DNA of 64,000 nucleotides from Flavisolibacter nicotianae (GCF_003628535.1 NZ_RBCI01000016.1:45564-109563), one strand, 5' to 3'. Counted from the stretch's first letter, positions 7,594 through 16,267 are shown. The notes: generated from the sequence alone by a model not told the origin. Translations and numbers: made by a program.

Positions 7594-10500
7594 TCACCTT
7601 CTATTTGGCAAGGATCTCCTTAGCTTCATTTTTAACAGGTATATTTCCTTCAGCAATCTTCTTTGCTCATTAATCAATCGTTGCCGTTCAATGATAAGCC
7701 TTTCGAGTTTCTGAGCCAGCTTTTGCTCTTTTCTGAACGCATAGTCAGCTTCTCGAAGTAACTGCTGTTGCTGCAAGCGTTTTTTGTTTGCCGGAACAAC
7801 TATTTTGTTTGGAACAACAGCCGCTTTCTTCTGCATCCCTGGATGTTTTTTGATACCCGGAGAATTGGTAGGAGCCGGCTTTTGTTGATTTTGCAAGATG
7901 CTATCTTTCACCACAGGTTTCAAAGGCAGTTTCATTGCAGGTTGCTCTCCTTTTACTGCAAGTTGGGCTGTATCCCTTTTTTGCATATTCATCTTACCGG
8001 CTTTCTGTTGCTGCTCTAACCCGTCTTTTGTCTTTTGTTCCTGTTCCACTGCAGGTCGGGACATCCTGCCATTGACAGGTTGTTCCACTTGTGTCACGGG
8101 TTTACTATTTTCCGGGCGACGCTCTTTTTGTTGAATCTCAGGCTGCATTGCCTTTTCACCGCTTTGTGTGGCGTGCAGGTTATTAGCAATTTTTGCATCG
8201 AAAGGATGGTTGAGCGATTGAAGGACAAACCGGAAGCCATCGGCTACGACTCCTTCTTCACTGCCCGCAATCTGGAAGGTTAAAGAAGCGGGAGAAGAAG
8301 AAAGAGCCAGTCCATGCAACTGGGCTGTGTCAATTCGGGCTATATAAGAGCCAGGTGTCAAACCGAGATAGCTGAAATAGCCATCGCTTTCCGTCATCGT
8401 TTGTGCTGCCAGTTTCCCGGTGCTGTCGTAAAAGTTTACCAGTATGCGGGATATGCCAGTTTGCCCTTTGTCATTTTGGAGAAAAACGGTACCGGAGGCT
8501 TCCGCGATGACGGCCACCGGCACCTCTACCATCTTAAAACTGTTCGGTTCAACAACGACACTGATTTTTTTGTTTTTGATCTTCCAGAAAATATTACCAA
8601 GACTGTTCTCATCCAGTTCGATCAGATAATTGCTGTAAGGCTCCAGGCCCACAATACGAAAGATCCCCTCCTGTTCACCTTTAAGCACACGTCCGCCCCT
8701 GATCCGAAAATTGAGTCCGCGAACAGTGGGTTCCTTCGGATCCCTTTTGCCGTTGCCGTTCATATCCAGAAAAGGAGCAATGACAAGGCTGCCCCTGCCA
8801 CCATAACTACGGTCGCTGTGGTTTACATAACCAGTAGCGGCATCGTACAAAAGACTGCCTCCGGCTGATTGAACCAGGGTGGTCGTTTTGTTGCTCCGCA
8901 CGGCTGAAAAAGCCGTTCTGAGGAAGGAAAGGTTATAACGCAGGCCAAACGATACGGTAGAAACCTTCATCGGGAGATCCCTGGTAAAAGAAAATTGGAC
9001 AGCACCCTGGTTTGCCAACGTTTTCTCCGCTTCCAACCTTGCCGAAAGAAGTTTGCCTTCGCTGTAATTGTATTGCAATTGCGGCCGCAAAACAATGCCC
9101 TTCGAAAGACGGTATGCCACCGAAAGATTGCTTTGCAGGTAAGTGTTGGAATGGCTATAGAAAAAACCGGAAGTCGTCAGGTTGGCACTGAAACGGGAAA
9201 GCACAGCCGACAGCATGATTTCTGCCGTCGTACGATTTAATTTTGTCACATCGCTGTACCTTATCTTCACCAGTGAATCATAGCCGATACCCGGCATCAC
9301 CACCTCTTTAATGGCAAATCTTGACAAGAAGAAAGAATGTTCTGTTCGAAAAGGCATGGAAAGTGCTGCTCTTCGCTCTTCCAGGTTACTTGTGAAAATA
9401 GCCCGTTGGCCTTTTGTATATTTCAGGTACTCCAGCTCCAAGTGAACCCGGGAAGGCATTTGCAAGGTGAGCAGACCTTTGGTCCTCACACCAGGCATAT
9501 ATTCTGTGGAGAACAGTGCATTGGCGGGAAGTTTCACCGTTGTATAGAGAAAAGGCATACGGCTTCCCGTTTTCACGGAGGATAGATATTCGATACCGCC
9601 GCCCACGGTCATGCGGTTGGTTAATCCATAATGGAAAACGGCCCTGGAAAAGGGGCTGTGAAGACTGTCTTTCACAAAGCCGGCGTTCAGGGTATATTCC
9701 AACGTATGGGCCGGAAGGAAATTAAAGGGAACAAGAATCTCTTTTTCGCTGGAACGCTCTTCGCCGGAAGGACCATAAAACTTAAGTTTAACGGTGGTAT
9801 TGCCATAGACCAGCGGCACATTGAAGGTGAAAAAGCCCGAAGCATCGGCTTTCACGTAATCGATCAGCACATTGTTCACGTACAGTTCTACCATCCACTC
9901 CGGTTGTGTATGGTCACTGAGAATGTACGTACCAAACGACTTCCTGCGGGACGTTGGCGTATTGGTAACCTGCACCCCCACAACAGGGGCAAAAATGGAA
10001 GCAGTAGCTTGTGCAGCAATGGTGCCGAGGGAAAGCTGTTTAAAAATCCAGAGGTTGTTGTTCACAAACCGCCATTGGTATTGTTGCTGTTGTTGTGCAA
10101 ACGGTATTTTGTTATCGTAATTTAAAGCGACAACAGCTTCTCCACCGGCAAGCATCCCACCCATCTGTACGTTCATTTGCGTACCTGCATCGCCGCTTAG
10201 TTCTTTCGTATGCGTGATGGACCAATCGGCAACACCCAGGCGAAGAAAGGGATATTGACGTTTGATGGTGGTATCCGGCCTGATCTCGCCCTTTAGCTTG
10301 TTCATGTTGCGGCGCAGCAGTTGCTGCCTCATTTCCTTGAACAAAGGCAAATCCAGTTTTGTGTTGATCACAACCGCAAGGTTCCTGAACTGAAAGCTGC
10401 ATTCCAGTCCAAAGACCTTCCCAAAAACATCCGACCGCAGGTAAAGGCTGGTTTTTGTGCGGATCAGTTCTTTTCCTCTGAGGACAAAGGACGTATCATG

Positions 10501-10854
10501 ATAGCTGATGCGATGCTGAACCTCGTCAATCAGGAAAGGATCGTTCTGATGAAGAATAAAACCGCTGACCGAATCGAGTGCCGGAGACAGCCTGTTGTTG
10601 ATCTTTAAAAAATTAAAAACATCACTGATGGGCAGGTAGAGGGTTTCCTGTTCCAGTAAAAGTGCGGGGATATAAACGCCTTCTTTCTGCAGGCTTAGGT
10701 AAACCGAAATTTCATCAGGTTCATCGCTTGCCCTGGAAAGTAATGGGGCCGAAAAAAAAATCATGCAAAACGCCAGGACCACAACAGCTTTCTTGCGAAT
10801 AGAACAGCCCTTGAAAAGGCTGCCGCGATGAATGTTCCCCTTGTCAATACGCAT
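7594..10854 (-). CDS. Usher-like outer-membrane protein of a DUF4402 chaperone-usher locus
   Basis: A 1086-residue protein predicted to form the outer-membrane platform of a chaperone/usher-type pathway. After a signal peptide (residues 1-43) comes an N-terminal beta domain (about 45-190), then a long barrel-like region (about 200-680). Inside it lies the usher block PEWMVELYVNNVLIDYVKAD, followed by a VYGNTTVKLKFYGPSGEERS stretch. Residues about 690-760 hold an SdrD-like unit with the calcium-loop signature FLDMNGNGKRDPKEPTVRG; about 785-870 is a carboxypeptidase-regulatory-like beta domain. The last 200 residues are Lys/Gln/Pro-rich and disordered, then a coiled coil (about 1030-1080), which I do not know from classical ushers. 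It starts 25 bp after the chaperone gene on the same strand. Classical FimD has no such tail, so this is an alternate, Bacteroidota-type usher. Family assignment is by pattern and genomic context. Confidence 0.75.
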   Translation of the reverse strand: MRIDKGNIHRGSLFKGCSIRKKAVVVLAFCMIFFSAPLLSRASDEPDEISVYLSLQKEGVYIPALLLEQETLYLPISDVFNFLKINNRLSPALDSVSGFILHQNDPFLIDEVQHRISYHDTSFVLRGKELIRTKTSLYLRSDVFGKVFGLECSFQFRNLAVVINTKLDLPLFKEMRQQLLRRNMNKLKGEIRPDTTIKRQYPFLRLGVADWSITHTKELSGDAGTQMNVQMGGMLAGGEAVVALNYDNKIPFAQQQQQYQWRFVNNNLWIFKQLSLGTIAAQATASIFAPVVGVQVTNTPTSRRKSFGTYILSDHTQPEWMVELYVNNVLIDYVKADASGFFTFNVPLVYGNTTVKLKFYGPSGEERSSEKEILVPFNFLPAHTLEYTLNAGFVKDSLHSPFSRAVFHYGLTNRMTVGGGIEYLSSVKTGSRMPFLYTTVKLPANALFSTEYMPGVRTKGLLTLQMPSRVHLELEYLKYTKGQRAIFTSNLEERRAALSMPFRTEHSFFLSRFAIKEVVMPGIGYDSLVKIRYSDVTKLNRTTAEIMLSAVLSRFSANLTTSGFFYSHSNTYLQSNLSVAYRLSKGIVLRPQLQYNYSEGKLLSARLEAEKTLANQGAVQFSFTRDLPMKVSTVSFGLRYNLSFLRTAFSAVRSNKTTTLVQSAGGSLLYDAATGYVNHSDRSYGGRGSLVIAPFLDMNGNGKRDPKEPTVRGLNFRIRGGRVLKGEQEGIFRIVGLEPYSNYLIELDENSLGNIFWKIKNKKISVVVEPNSFKMVEVPVAVIAEASGTVFLQNDKGQTGISRILVNFYDSTGKLAAQTMTESDGYFSYLGLTPGSYIARIDTAQLHGLALSSSPASLTFQIAGSEEGVVADGFRFVLQSLNHPFDAKIANNLHATQSGEKAMQPEIQQKERRPENSKPVTQVEQPVNGRMSRPAVEQEQKTKDGLEQQQKAGKMNMQKRDTAQLAVKGEQPAMKLPLKPVVKDSILQNQQKPAPTNSPGIKKHPGMQKKAAVVPNKIVVPANKKRLQQQQLLREADYAFRKEQKLAQKLERLIIERQRLINEQRRLLKEIYLLKMKLRRSLPNRR

Positions 10855-10879
10855 CGGTATGCTGTTGATTGAAGGAGTT

Positions 10880-11746
10880 TCAATTCAAATAAACCTCCGT
10901 TTGAGCAATGGAGTTTTGACTGAGGTTTTCCTTTGCCGTATAAACAACATGCAGTTTTCCCGTTGTATAGTCAATACCGGGAATGGGGTGAAGGGCCAGT
11001 TTGACCTGTCTCTTTTCAAGCGGCGTATAGACAGCAATGCCCTTGAGTTCTGCCACTCTGGTTACCGTTCCCGAAGTCGCCACGTGATCAATGGTGATAT
11101 CCCCGTAACAGGACATATTCCCCACACGCTCCAGCGTCATCTTCACGGATGGCAAACCGGATTTATCAAAGGAGCAGTTGGAAAGGCCAACCTTCATGGT
11201 AGTTTCCCCAACACGAATGATGACCGGCACGGCGATGCCGAAAACCGCATTGAGCTTTATGGAAAAGGTGTTTGAATCGGTTTTTTTTGTTTCTATTTCA
11301 CCCAGGGGTTTTTGTTTGGGCACAGAGCGGAAATAAAGATGGGAGCGGTATTCGCCGTTAGACATTGCGCTGGTTTGTGTCAGTTGCAGGCGAACGACCT
11401 GCGACTCACCGGGAGACAACGTCACCATCCTGGGAAAAAAGCGAACGAATGAATCGGCAAACAAGATACCGCTATCCTGGGCAGACAATTTTTCCAGCGA
11501 GCCATCTTCTTTCATCCGGTAATGGATCAATGAAATTTCGTAGCGGGCTGTATCCTTTCCAATATTAGAGACGTTTAGCTCTTTGTATCGTTCACGGCCT
11601 TCAAAAACAGTTCTTTTCGGTGCAATCAGCAGATCGCCCTGCGCAGTTGCTTTTAAGGAAGGAACAACCGTCAGAAACGTAAAAAAAAAGGCAAGGCAGG
11701 AAAAGGAAGTAGGGGAGATTCTTCTCCGGAGAGAAACATGTAGCAT
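10880..11746 (-). CDS. PapD-like periplasmic pilus chaperone
   Basis: A 288-residue protein with a signal peptide (hydrophobic run FSCLAFFFTFLTVVPSL) followed by an immunoglobulin-like PapD-type domain: LLIAPKRTVFEGRERYKELNVSN, then DTARYEISLIHYRM, and SPGESQVVRLQLTQ, the usual G1 donor-strand region. The later LNAVFGIAVPVIIRVGE is the typical end of domain 1. Domain 2 follows to the C-terminus. Such proteins fold fimbrial subunits by donating a strand and hand them to the usher. The ATG at 11746 gives a clean signal peptide; a GTG at 11773 would add nine residues that do not look like a leader. The gene lies between the DUF4402 gene (with an intervening terminator hairpin) and the usher. Confidence 0.85.
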   Translation of the reverse strand: MLHVSLRRRISPTSFSCLAFFFTFLTVVPSLKATAQGDLLIAPKRTVFEGRERYKELNVSNIGKDTARYEISLIHYRMKEDGSLEKLSAQDSGILFADSFVRFFPRMVTLSPGESQVVRLQLTQTSAMSNGEYRSHLYFRSVPKQKPLGEIETKKTDSNTFSIKLNAVFGIAVPVIIRVGETTMKVGLSNCSFDKSGLPSVKMTLERVGNMSCYGDITIDHVATSGTVTRVAELKGIAVYTPLEKRQVKLALHPIPGIDYTTGKLHVVYTAKENLSQNSIAQTEVYLN

Positions 11747-11784
11747 GGATATTGGATTTGGTGCGCAGGTCACTGATGATAAAG

Positions 11785-11819
11785 AACAGAAAAAAGCTGC
11801 CCGGCAGCTTTTTTCTGTT
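11785..11819 (-). terminator. Strong hairpin with T run between subunit and chaperone genes
   Basis: A 16-bp perfect stem (11785-11800 with 11804-11819) with a 3-nt loop has the GC core GCTGC/GCAGC and ends, on the minus strand, in six T residues. It begins 11 nt after the DUF4402 stop codon and 38 nt before the chaperone start. It therefore looks like a terminator or attenuator that lets the subunit be made in excess of chaperone and usher. The stem is nearly symmetrical, so it could also stop plus-strand transcription. Confidence 0.85.
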
Positions 11820-11830
11820 GAAGGATTTTC

Positions 11831-12343
11831 TTAGTTATACGCTACGGTCACGTCAAATGCAGGAGAAACGTAATTGCCAGCGACCTGGTTAGCACCAACA
11901 TTTAACGTCGCACCCACTTGGAAGGTTTCAGGCGAAGCGCCAAACGTGCCGGTTGCATTGTGTGTAAAGGCCGTCAGTTTCATTGTATGAGTGGCACCAT
12001 CGTCAAGCACTACCGTGTTGTCCGCAGGTAAGGTAATCAGGTAAGTATTGCCGGCTTCGCCTGTAATGGTATAGGCAGCAGCCGAAGTTGCAACGGCACT
12101 ACTACCTGTAAACATGGTTACGCCAGTTGGAGTTACAGTTCCTGAAGGAGCCACTACCACTGTGCCGCCTGGAGCACTTCTTACAATGGAACCAAAATTC
12201 AGATCCGAGCCTTTAGAAATGGTAATCGGGACCACAATCTGGGCCGAAGCTGTTGCCGTGTTTTCAGTTGCAGAGTTCTGTGCTTTGGCTGCTGTAGCCA
12301 GTCCCATGGCAAAAAGAGCCATCGAGAAAAACTTGTTCTTCAT
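11831..12343 (-). CDS. DUF4402 domain secreted protein, putative pilus subunit
   Basis: A 170-residue protein with a signal peptide cleaved near residue 21 (TAAKA then QNSATEN). The mature part starts ATASAQIVVPITISKGSDLNFGSIVRS and ends in FDVTVAYN, typical of the DUF4402 family, whose members are all-beta, Thr/Ala/Gly-rich exported proteins often coded next to pilus chaperones. The composition (few charged residues, short strands, a C-terminal alternating strand) fits a fimbrial subunit with a self-complementing or donor strand. There are no cysteines in the mature part. It is the first gene of a three-gene set with chaperone and usher, has its own promoter-like sequence upstream, and is followed by a strong hairpin. 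Assembly into a fibre is inferred, not shown. Confidence 0.85.
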   Translation of the reverse strand: MKNKFFSMALFAMGLATAAKAQNSATENTATASAQIVVPITISKGSDLNFGSIVRSAPGGTVVVAPSGTVTPTGVTMFTGSSAVATSAAAYTITGEAGNTYLITLPADNTVVLDDGATHTMKLTAFTHNATGTFGASPETFQVGATLNVGANQVAGNYVSPAFDVTVAYN

Positions 12344-12390
12344 TTGATTTGGTTTTTGTTTTTGTTTTAATTGGTGTACGATTATGGGAG

Positions 12391-12422
12391 TAAATGTAGA
12401 AGTGGTCTGGGTGTTCCTTCAA
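12391..12422 (-). promoter_or_regulatory. Bacteroidota-type promoter upstream of DUF4402 gene
   Basis: On the minus strand, TTG at 12422-12420 is followed after 21 nt by TACATTTA at 12398-12391, close to the Bacteroidota sigma-70 consensus TTG / TAnnTTTG. The predicted transcript would start about 40 nt upstream of the DUF4402 ATG in an A/C-rich leader. Confidence 0.45.
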
Positions 12423-13480
12423 TAAAAGGGATGTAAATTTCAGTGAATAGGCATTCATTTGTAATGCGCCTAAAGATTTCACATAGCGCAGCTTAAGGCT
12501 ATTTCTAAACTGGTAATGTTGAATGCATAAGTGACGCATGTTAATTTTGGAACGTAGGCAAATACTACCGATAGTTGTTTTTTGGCCGAGGATACCAGGT
12601 TATCGAACAGGCCAAATTCCAGTTAAACGCCAAAAAAGTCTTGCATCACAAGCTCATCAATGTCCGATACCGGCATCAAAATCTCAAAACGGCGTGCAGT
12701 GAAGCTGGTGCCGTGACTGACGTTGATTTGTATTAGTGAGTGAAAAAGAAGCCGCTTGCCACAACCATCAAATCTGATGGGCAAATGTTTGGTGGCCAGA
12801 TTTCCGTTAGTGAAAGAATCCTTGCCCAGGCTGGTGAGCGTGCTGGAGACAGGAAAATCTTACGGGCCAAATTCCACTTTCCGGTAAACGATCGCTGGTT
12901 TTCTATGCCCGCTTCAAAGACGGCATCATTTGTTTGTGGGAGGATCTCACACAACAGGAACAGGCTGTGTAATTTTCATCTCAACAATCCCTTTGTGCAA
13001 ATAGCTGAATAATAAAAAAGATTTCGTGCACAACGTCTATAATATCATTTTAAAAAAATCAGATCATTCAACCGTCTGCAAAATTTTGAGACCCCTGTTC
13101 TTCCCATGTGAGTTATTATCAGCGGGCCGGGGTGCATTTTCGAACAGCCAGAAAGTAAAATCCTGAAGCAAAAATATAGCAACACATTAGCGAGCTGTTG
13201 CCAGTTTAAAAGATATGCACCGGGTGGTATGCCGGTTTTTATAAAGCGCCGAATCGTTATGTGCAAATCTTGGTTTCCCGGCGGCTTCTTATTTGTAGTC
13301 AACAGAAAGAAAACGGCAAGGCTTTCAACTATAAATACCAGTCTTATCGTTGAACGCGAATGCCTTTGAAAAACAAAGGACGTACAGGAAAGAAAGGAAA
13401 TGGCCTGAGGTATGGATTGGCTGCTTTCGCTGAAACAGGCATGTGAAAGAGCTTGCGATTTTCATCTATAAAATTCAGTT
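12423..13480. other. Gene-poor stretch with possible gene remnants
   Basis: No intact gene is supported. At 12625-12735 the minus strand gives a short protein-like frame ending ELVMQDFFGV before a stop. At 12740-13012 the plus strand is open for 90 codons, but the sequence is not family-like. These may be remnants of a larger gene. The stretch separates the minus-strand usher locus from the plus-strand stress island and should hold promoters for both. Confidence 0.35.
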
Positions 13481-14047
13481 ATGACAAAGAGCATTCGCAA
13501 CCCCGGACTTTACCTTTTCAGAGGCATTGTATTACTTCTTCTCGGCGTGCTGGCCGTGCTGATGCCGGGGATCACTTTTGCCACGCTGGTATTTTTGTTT
13601 GGCGCTTACATGCTGGTGGATGGAATCTTTTATATCATAAGAGCGATTGAGAGCCGCAGAACCACAAGTGGTTGGGGCTGGTACCTTTTTATGGGAATTG
13701 TTAGCGTTATTGCCGGCATTATTGCCTTTATTGATCCTTTTGCGGCAGGCACAGCATTGGTGTTTCTATTTGGCTTCTGGATCATGTTGGCAGGCATAGC
13801 GACCATTACAACAGCTATCAACCTGCGTAAATCAATCCGTGGCGAGGGGTGGTATATTGCTGCCGGTGTTATCACCGTTATTTTTTCGCTGCTGATCGTC
13901 TTCAATCCCCTGGCCGGTGCCATCACGCTGGCGTTGTTTTTTGGCTTCAATGCGCTTGCTAATGGCATCCTGCTGATTGTACTGGGCATTCGCTTAAAAC
14001 GTCATAACAATCATGCGGAACACTTAGGGACCGGCGCTTTTGCCTAA
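13481..14047 (+). CDS. HdeD family membrane protein (DUF308)
   Basis: A 188-residue integral membrane protein with six hydrophobic helices arranged as repeats of a two-helix DUF308 unit (for example ATLVFLFGAYMLVDGIFYII, then TALVFLFGFWIMLAGIATI, then ITLALFFGFNALANGILLIV). HdeD proteins are linked to acid resistance in enterobacteria. In Bacteroidota they occur in general stress clusters. It is the first gene of a co-directional run with DUF892, Hsp20, peroxiredoxin, DsbA-like and a sigma-like protein, which supports a stress role. The biochemical activity of the family is not known. Confidence 0.92.
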   Translation: MTKSIRNPGLYLFRGIVLLLLGVLAVLMPGITFATLVFLFGAYMLVDGIFYIIRAIESRRTTSGWGWYLFMGIVSVIAGIIAFIDPFAAGTALVFLFGFWIMLAGIATITTAINLRKSIRGEGWYIAAGVITVIFSLLIVFNPLAGAITLALFFGFNALANGILLIVLGIRLKRHNNHAEHLGTGAFA

Positions 14048-14094
14048 ATAAATATTGATAAGAACAATTTATTCTTTCATGTAAAATCAGGTTT

Positions 14095-14637
14095 ATGGCA
14101 GCCGAAGAAATTACAGCAAGGGTCCTCACACTATCTAAATTGAAAGAGCTTTTTGTGGAGCAGTTACAGGATGTCTATTGGATAGAAATCAAACTGGTGC
14201 AGCTGCTGCGCCGGTTAAAGGAAACAGTCACGTCCGGGCAACTGGCAGATGCTTTCTCGGAACACCGGGAGGAAACAAAAGAACAGGTTCGGCGGCTGGA
14301 AGATATATTTGAAGGCATTGGTGAGCCGGTGGTTGCCTCCAAATGTACCGCTATGGAAGGCATCATGGATGAAGCCGATTATATCCTGTACACCACAGAC
14401 GAAGGAAGTTCCCAAAGAGACGCCGGGCTTATTATCGCCATGCAAAAAGCCGAGCATTACGAGATGGCCATTTACAGAAGCCTGGTGCAACTTGCAGAAA
14501 CACTCGGCTATGCGGAAGCTAAAATCGCATTGGAATTTACCCTTGGAGAAGAAAAAGCAGCCGATCGCCAGCTAACGCAGATTGCAAAATCAAGGATCTA
14601 TGCCGCCGCCTTAAATGAAGAGAATAATGCCAATTAA
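14095..14637 (+). CDS. YciE/YciF-type DUF892 protein
   Basis: A 180-residue, all-helical protein of the DUF892 (YciF) family, a ferritin-like four-helix fold. Seen are LKELFVEQLQDVYWIEIKLVQLL at the start, EHREETKEQVRRLEDIFEGIGEPVVASKC and QKAEHYEMAIYRSLVQLAETLGY, which carry the conserved Glu/His pattern for a di-iron site, and EEKAADRQLTQIA near the end. Members are induced by osmotic and oxidative stress. It lies 47 bp after the HdeD gene and is probably co-transcribed. Metal binding is expected from the family rather than shown here. Confidence 0.92.
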   Translation: MAAEEITARVLTLSKLKELFVEQLQDVYWIEIKLVQLLRRLKETVTSGQLADAFSEHREETKEQVRRLEDIFEGIGEPVVASKCTAMEGIMDEADYILYTTDEGSSQRDAGLIIAMQKAEHYEMAIYRSLVQLAETLGYAEAKIALEFTLGEEKAADRQLTQIAKSRIYAAALNEENNAN

Positions 14638-14672
14638 TGATCTGCTATTTATTCACCCCAAAATTTATAAAC

Positions 14673-15101
14673 ATGTCACAACTCACCAGGTTTAACAGTT
14701 CCCCCTCTCTACGCTCGTTTTTTTAAAATTTTTGGGGTAATGATTTGCTCGAAGATGATTTCTTAAAAAGAACAAAGATGCCAGCGGTTAATGTAAAGGA
14801 CAACGAAAAGAACTATGAAATCGAAGTGGCAGCCCCCGGCATGAAAAAAGAAGATTTCTCCATTACCGTGGACAGCCGGATCCTCACCATCAGCGCAGAG
14901 GTGAAGGAAGAAAAAGAAGTTAAGGAAGATAAGTATTCACGCAGGGAATTTGTTTTCGGTTCTTTCAGCCGCTCCTTTACCCTGCCGGAAAATGTTGAGG
15001 AAAACAACATCCAGGCAAACTATGAAAATGGTATCCTCAAAGTGGTGGTGCCGAAAGTGCAGGAAAAGTCACCCCAGAAAAAAACAATTGCGCTAAGTTG
15101 A
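14673..15101 (+). pseudogene. Hsp20 small heat-shock protein with in-frame TAA near N-terminus
   Basis: From ATG 14673 the frame reads MSQLTRFNSSPSLRSFF, then TAA at 14724-14726, then continues in the same frame as NFWGNDLLEDDFLKRTKM followed by PAVNVKDNEKNYEIEVAAPG and a complete alpha-crystallin domain (GMKKEDFSITVDSRILTIS, ENGILKVVVPK, C-terminal KKTIALS). Both sides of the stop are typical of Bacteroidota Hsp20, whose N-terminus normally runs through this point, so one nonsense change (for example GAA to TAA) explains it. A truncated but functional chaperone could still start at ATG 14778 or TTG 14745, because the alpha-crystallin core is whole. A reading error in the T7-A4-T5-G4 tract cannot be excluded, although the frame itself is kept. 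It lies 35 bp after the DUF892 gene. Confidence 0.85.
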
Positions 15102-15255
15102 GAGGGAAAACGGTGAGTTGCTCTGCATAAGCGGCAAGCTTTTGAAAAATCTTTTTGCATAAAAGAAACTTGCCTTCTTGTTGTGTCTGATTTATTTTAA
15201 AGACATTCTCAACCTCCCTGCGAAGACGTTATTCCTGATTAATTAAATCGTGTTT

Positions 15256-15753
15256 ATGTTACAGAAAAATGAAACTGCACCGGATTTTCAATTATACGCT
15301 ACACCGGATCAAACGTTTGCCTTGCATGAACTAAGGGGTAAAAATGTGATCCTGGCTTTTTACCCGGCCGACTGGAGCCCAGTATGCGGAGACCAGATGT
15401 CACTCTATAACGAGATGCTGAAAATTTTCAGAAAGTACAATGCCGAGGTGGTGGGCATTTCCGTAGATGGCAAATGGTGCCATGCCGCTTACCGGCAGGC
15501 CCGGAATCTCCATTTTACCTTGCTTGCCGATTTTGAACCGAAAGGAGAAGTCGCCAGGAAATACGGCGTCTATGATGAAAAGAATGGACAATGTGAACGG
15601 GCTTTGTTTGTGCTGGACGGCAATGGCATCATCCAGTGGAGTTATCTCTCCCCAGTTGGCATCAACCCGGGTGCAGACGGGATCCTGGAAGCATTAGAAT
15701 CAATCACCCAAAAAAACAACGTATATGGCAGCGAAGTTAACACCGCCGGTTAA
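15256..15753 (+). CDS. Peroxiredoxin / redoxin domain protein (AhpC-TSA family)
   Basis: A 165-residue thioredoxin-fold peroxidase. The catalytic site is in AFYPADWSPVCGDQMS (peroxidatic Cys with a conserved Pro two residues before it; the usual Thr is replaced by Ser), and a further cysteine occurs in DGKWCHAAYRQA. The AhpC-TSA pattern APDFQL at the start and GVYDEKNGQCERALFVLDGNG in the second half is clear. ATG at 15256 is preferred over GTG at 15250. The 3' end overlaps the next gene by 29 bp, so the two are translationally coupled and probably work as an oxidant-defence pair. Confidence 0.92.
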   Translation: MLQKNETAPDFQLYATPDQTFALHELRGKNVILAFYPADWSPVCGDQMSLYNEMLKIFRKYNAEVVGISVDGKWCHAAYRQARNLHFTLLADFEPKGEVARKYGVYDEKNGQCERALFVLDGNGIIQWSYLSPVGINPGADGILEALESITQKNNVYGSEVNTAG

Positions 15754-16267
15754 TGAAAGAGATCACATTCAAGGTTCCTCTCATGCGCCTCTCGAACTGG
15801 TGGAATATGGCGATTACCAGTGTCCGCACTGTGGCGCCGCACATCCGGTTGTAAAGGCCATCGTAAAAAGATTTGGAAAGAATTTACGCTTTGTATTCAG
15901 GAATTTTCCTTTAGCGGAAGTGCACCAGTACGCAGAAGCGGCCGCTATGGCTGCGGAAGCAGCCGCCAGGCAGGGGATGTTCTGGCCAATGCATGACATG
16001 ATCTATGAGCAACAATCCCGGTTGAATGTGGGGGCTTTATTAACATTCGCAGAAGAACTTGATCTCGATATGGTTGCTTTTGAGCACGACCTGACAAATC
16101 CCTCTGTTGCGCAAAAAGTAGAAGCAGATTTCGAGAGTGGCGTCCGGAGCGGGGTTAACGGAACGCCTTCATTCTTTATCAACGGCTTAAAGTACAATGG
16201 GGGTTATGATTATGATTCATTGGCCGGCACTTTAGAGAGTCTGATCAGTGAAAGACAACACAGATAG
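15725..16267 (+). CDS. DsbA family thioredoxin-fold protein
   Basis: A 180-residue protein with the active-site motif YGDYQCPHCGAAHP (Cys33 and Cys36) and a cis-proline loop GVNGTPSFFINGLKYNGGYD. It lacks a signal peptide, so it is a cytoplasmic DsbA-like protein, resembling the thioredoxin domain found alone or fused to NhaA in other bacteria. The helical insert is full (about residues 60-130). It overlaps the peroxiredoxin gene by 29 bp. The likely role is thiol reduction for the upstream peroxidase or oxidant response; this is inference from coupling. Confidence 0.9.
   Translation: MAAKLTPPVNERDHIQGSSHAPLELVEYGDYQCPHCGAAHPVVKAIVKRFGKNLRFVFRNFPLAEVHQYAEAAAMAAEAAARQGMFWPMHDMIYEQQSRLNVGALLTFAEELDLDMVAFEHDLTNPSVAQKVEADFESGVRSGVNGTPSFFINGLKYNGGYDYDSLAGTLESLISERQHR

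Noticed and set aside
7768..10608. Many plus-strand frames opposite the usher-like gene
   Set aside because: They are antisense shadows of an intact, well-supported gene.
12740..13012. 90-codon plus-strand frame
   Set aside because: The reading looks unlike a protein (no clear secondary-structure pattern or family), and an equally long frame exists on the other strand. It is treated as non-coding.
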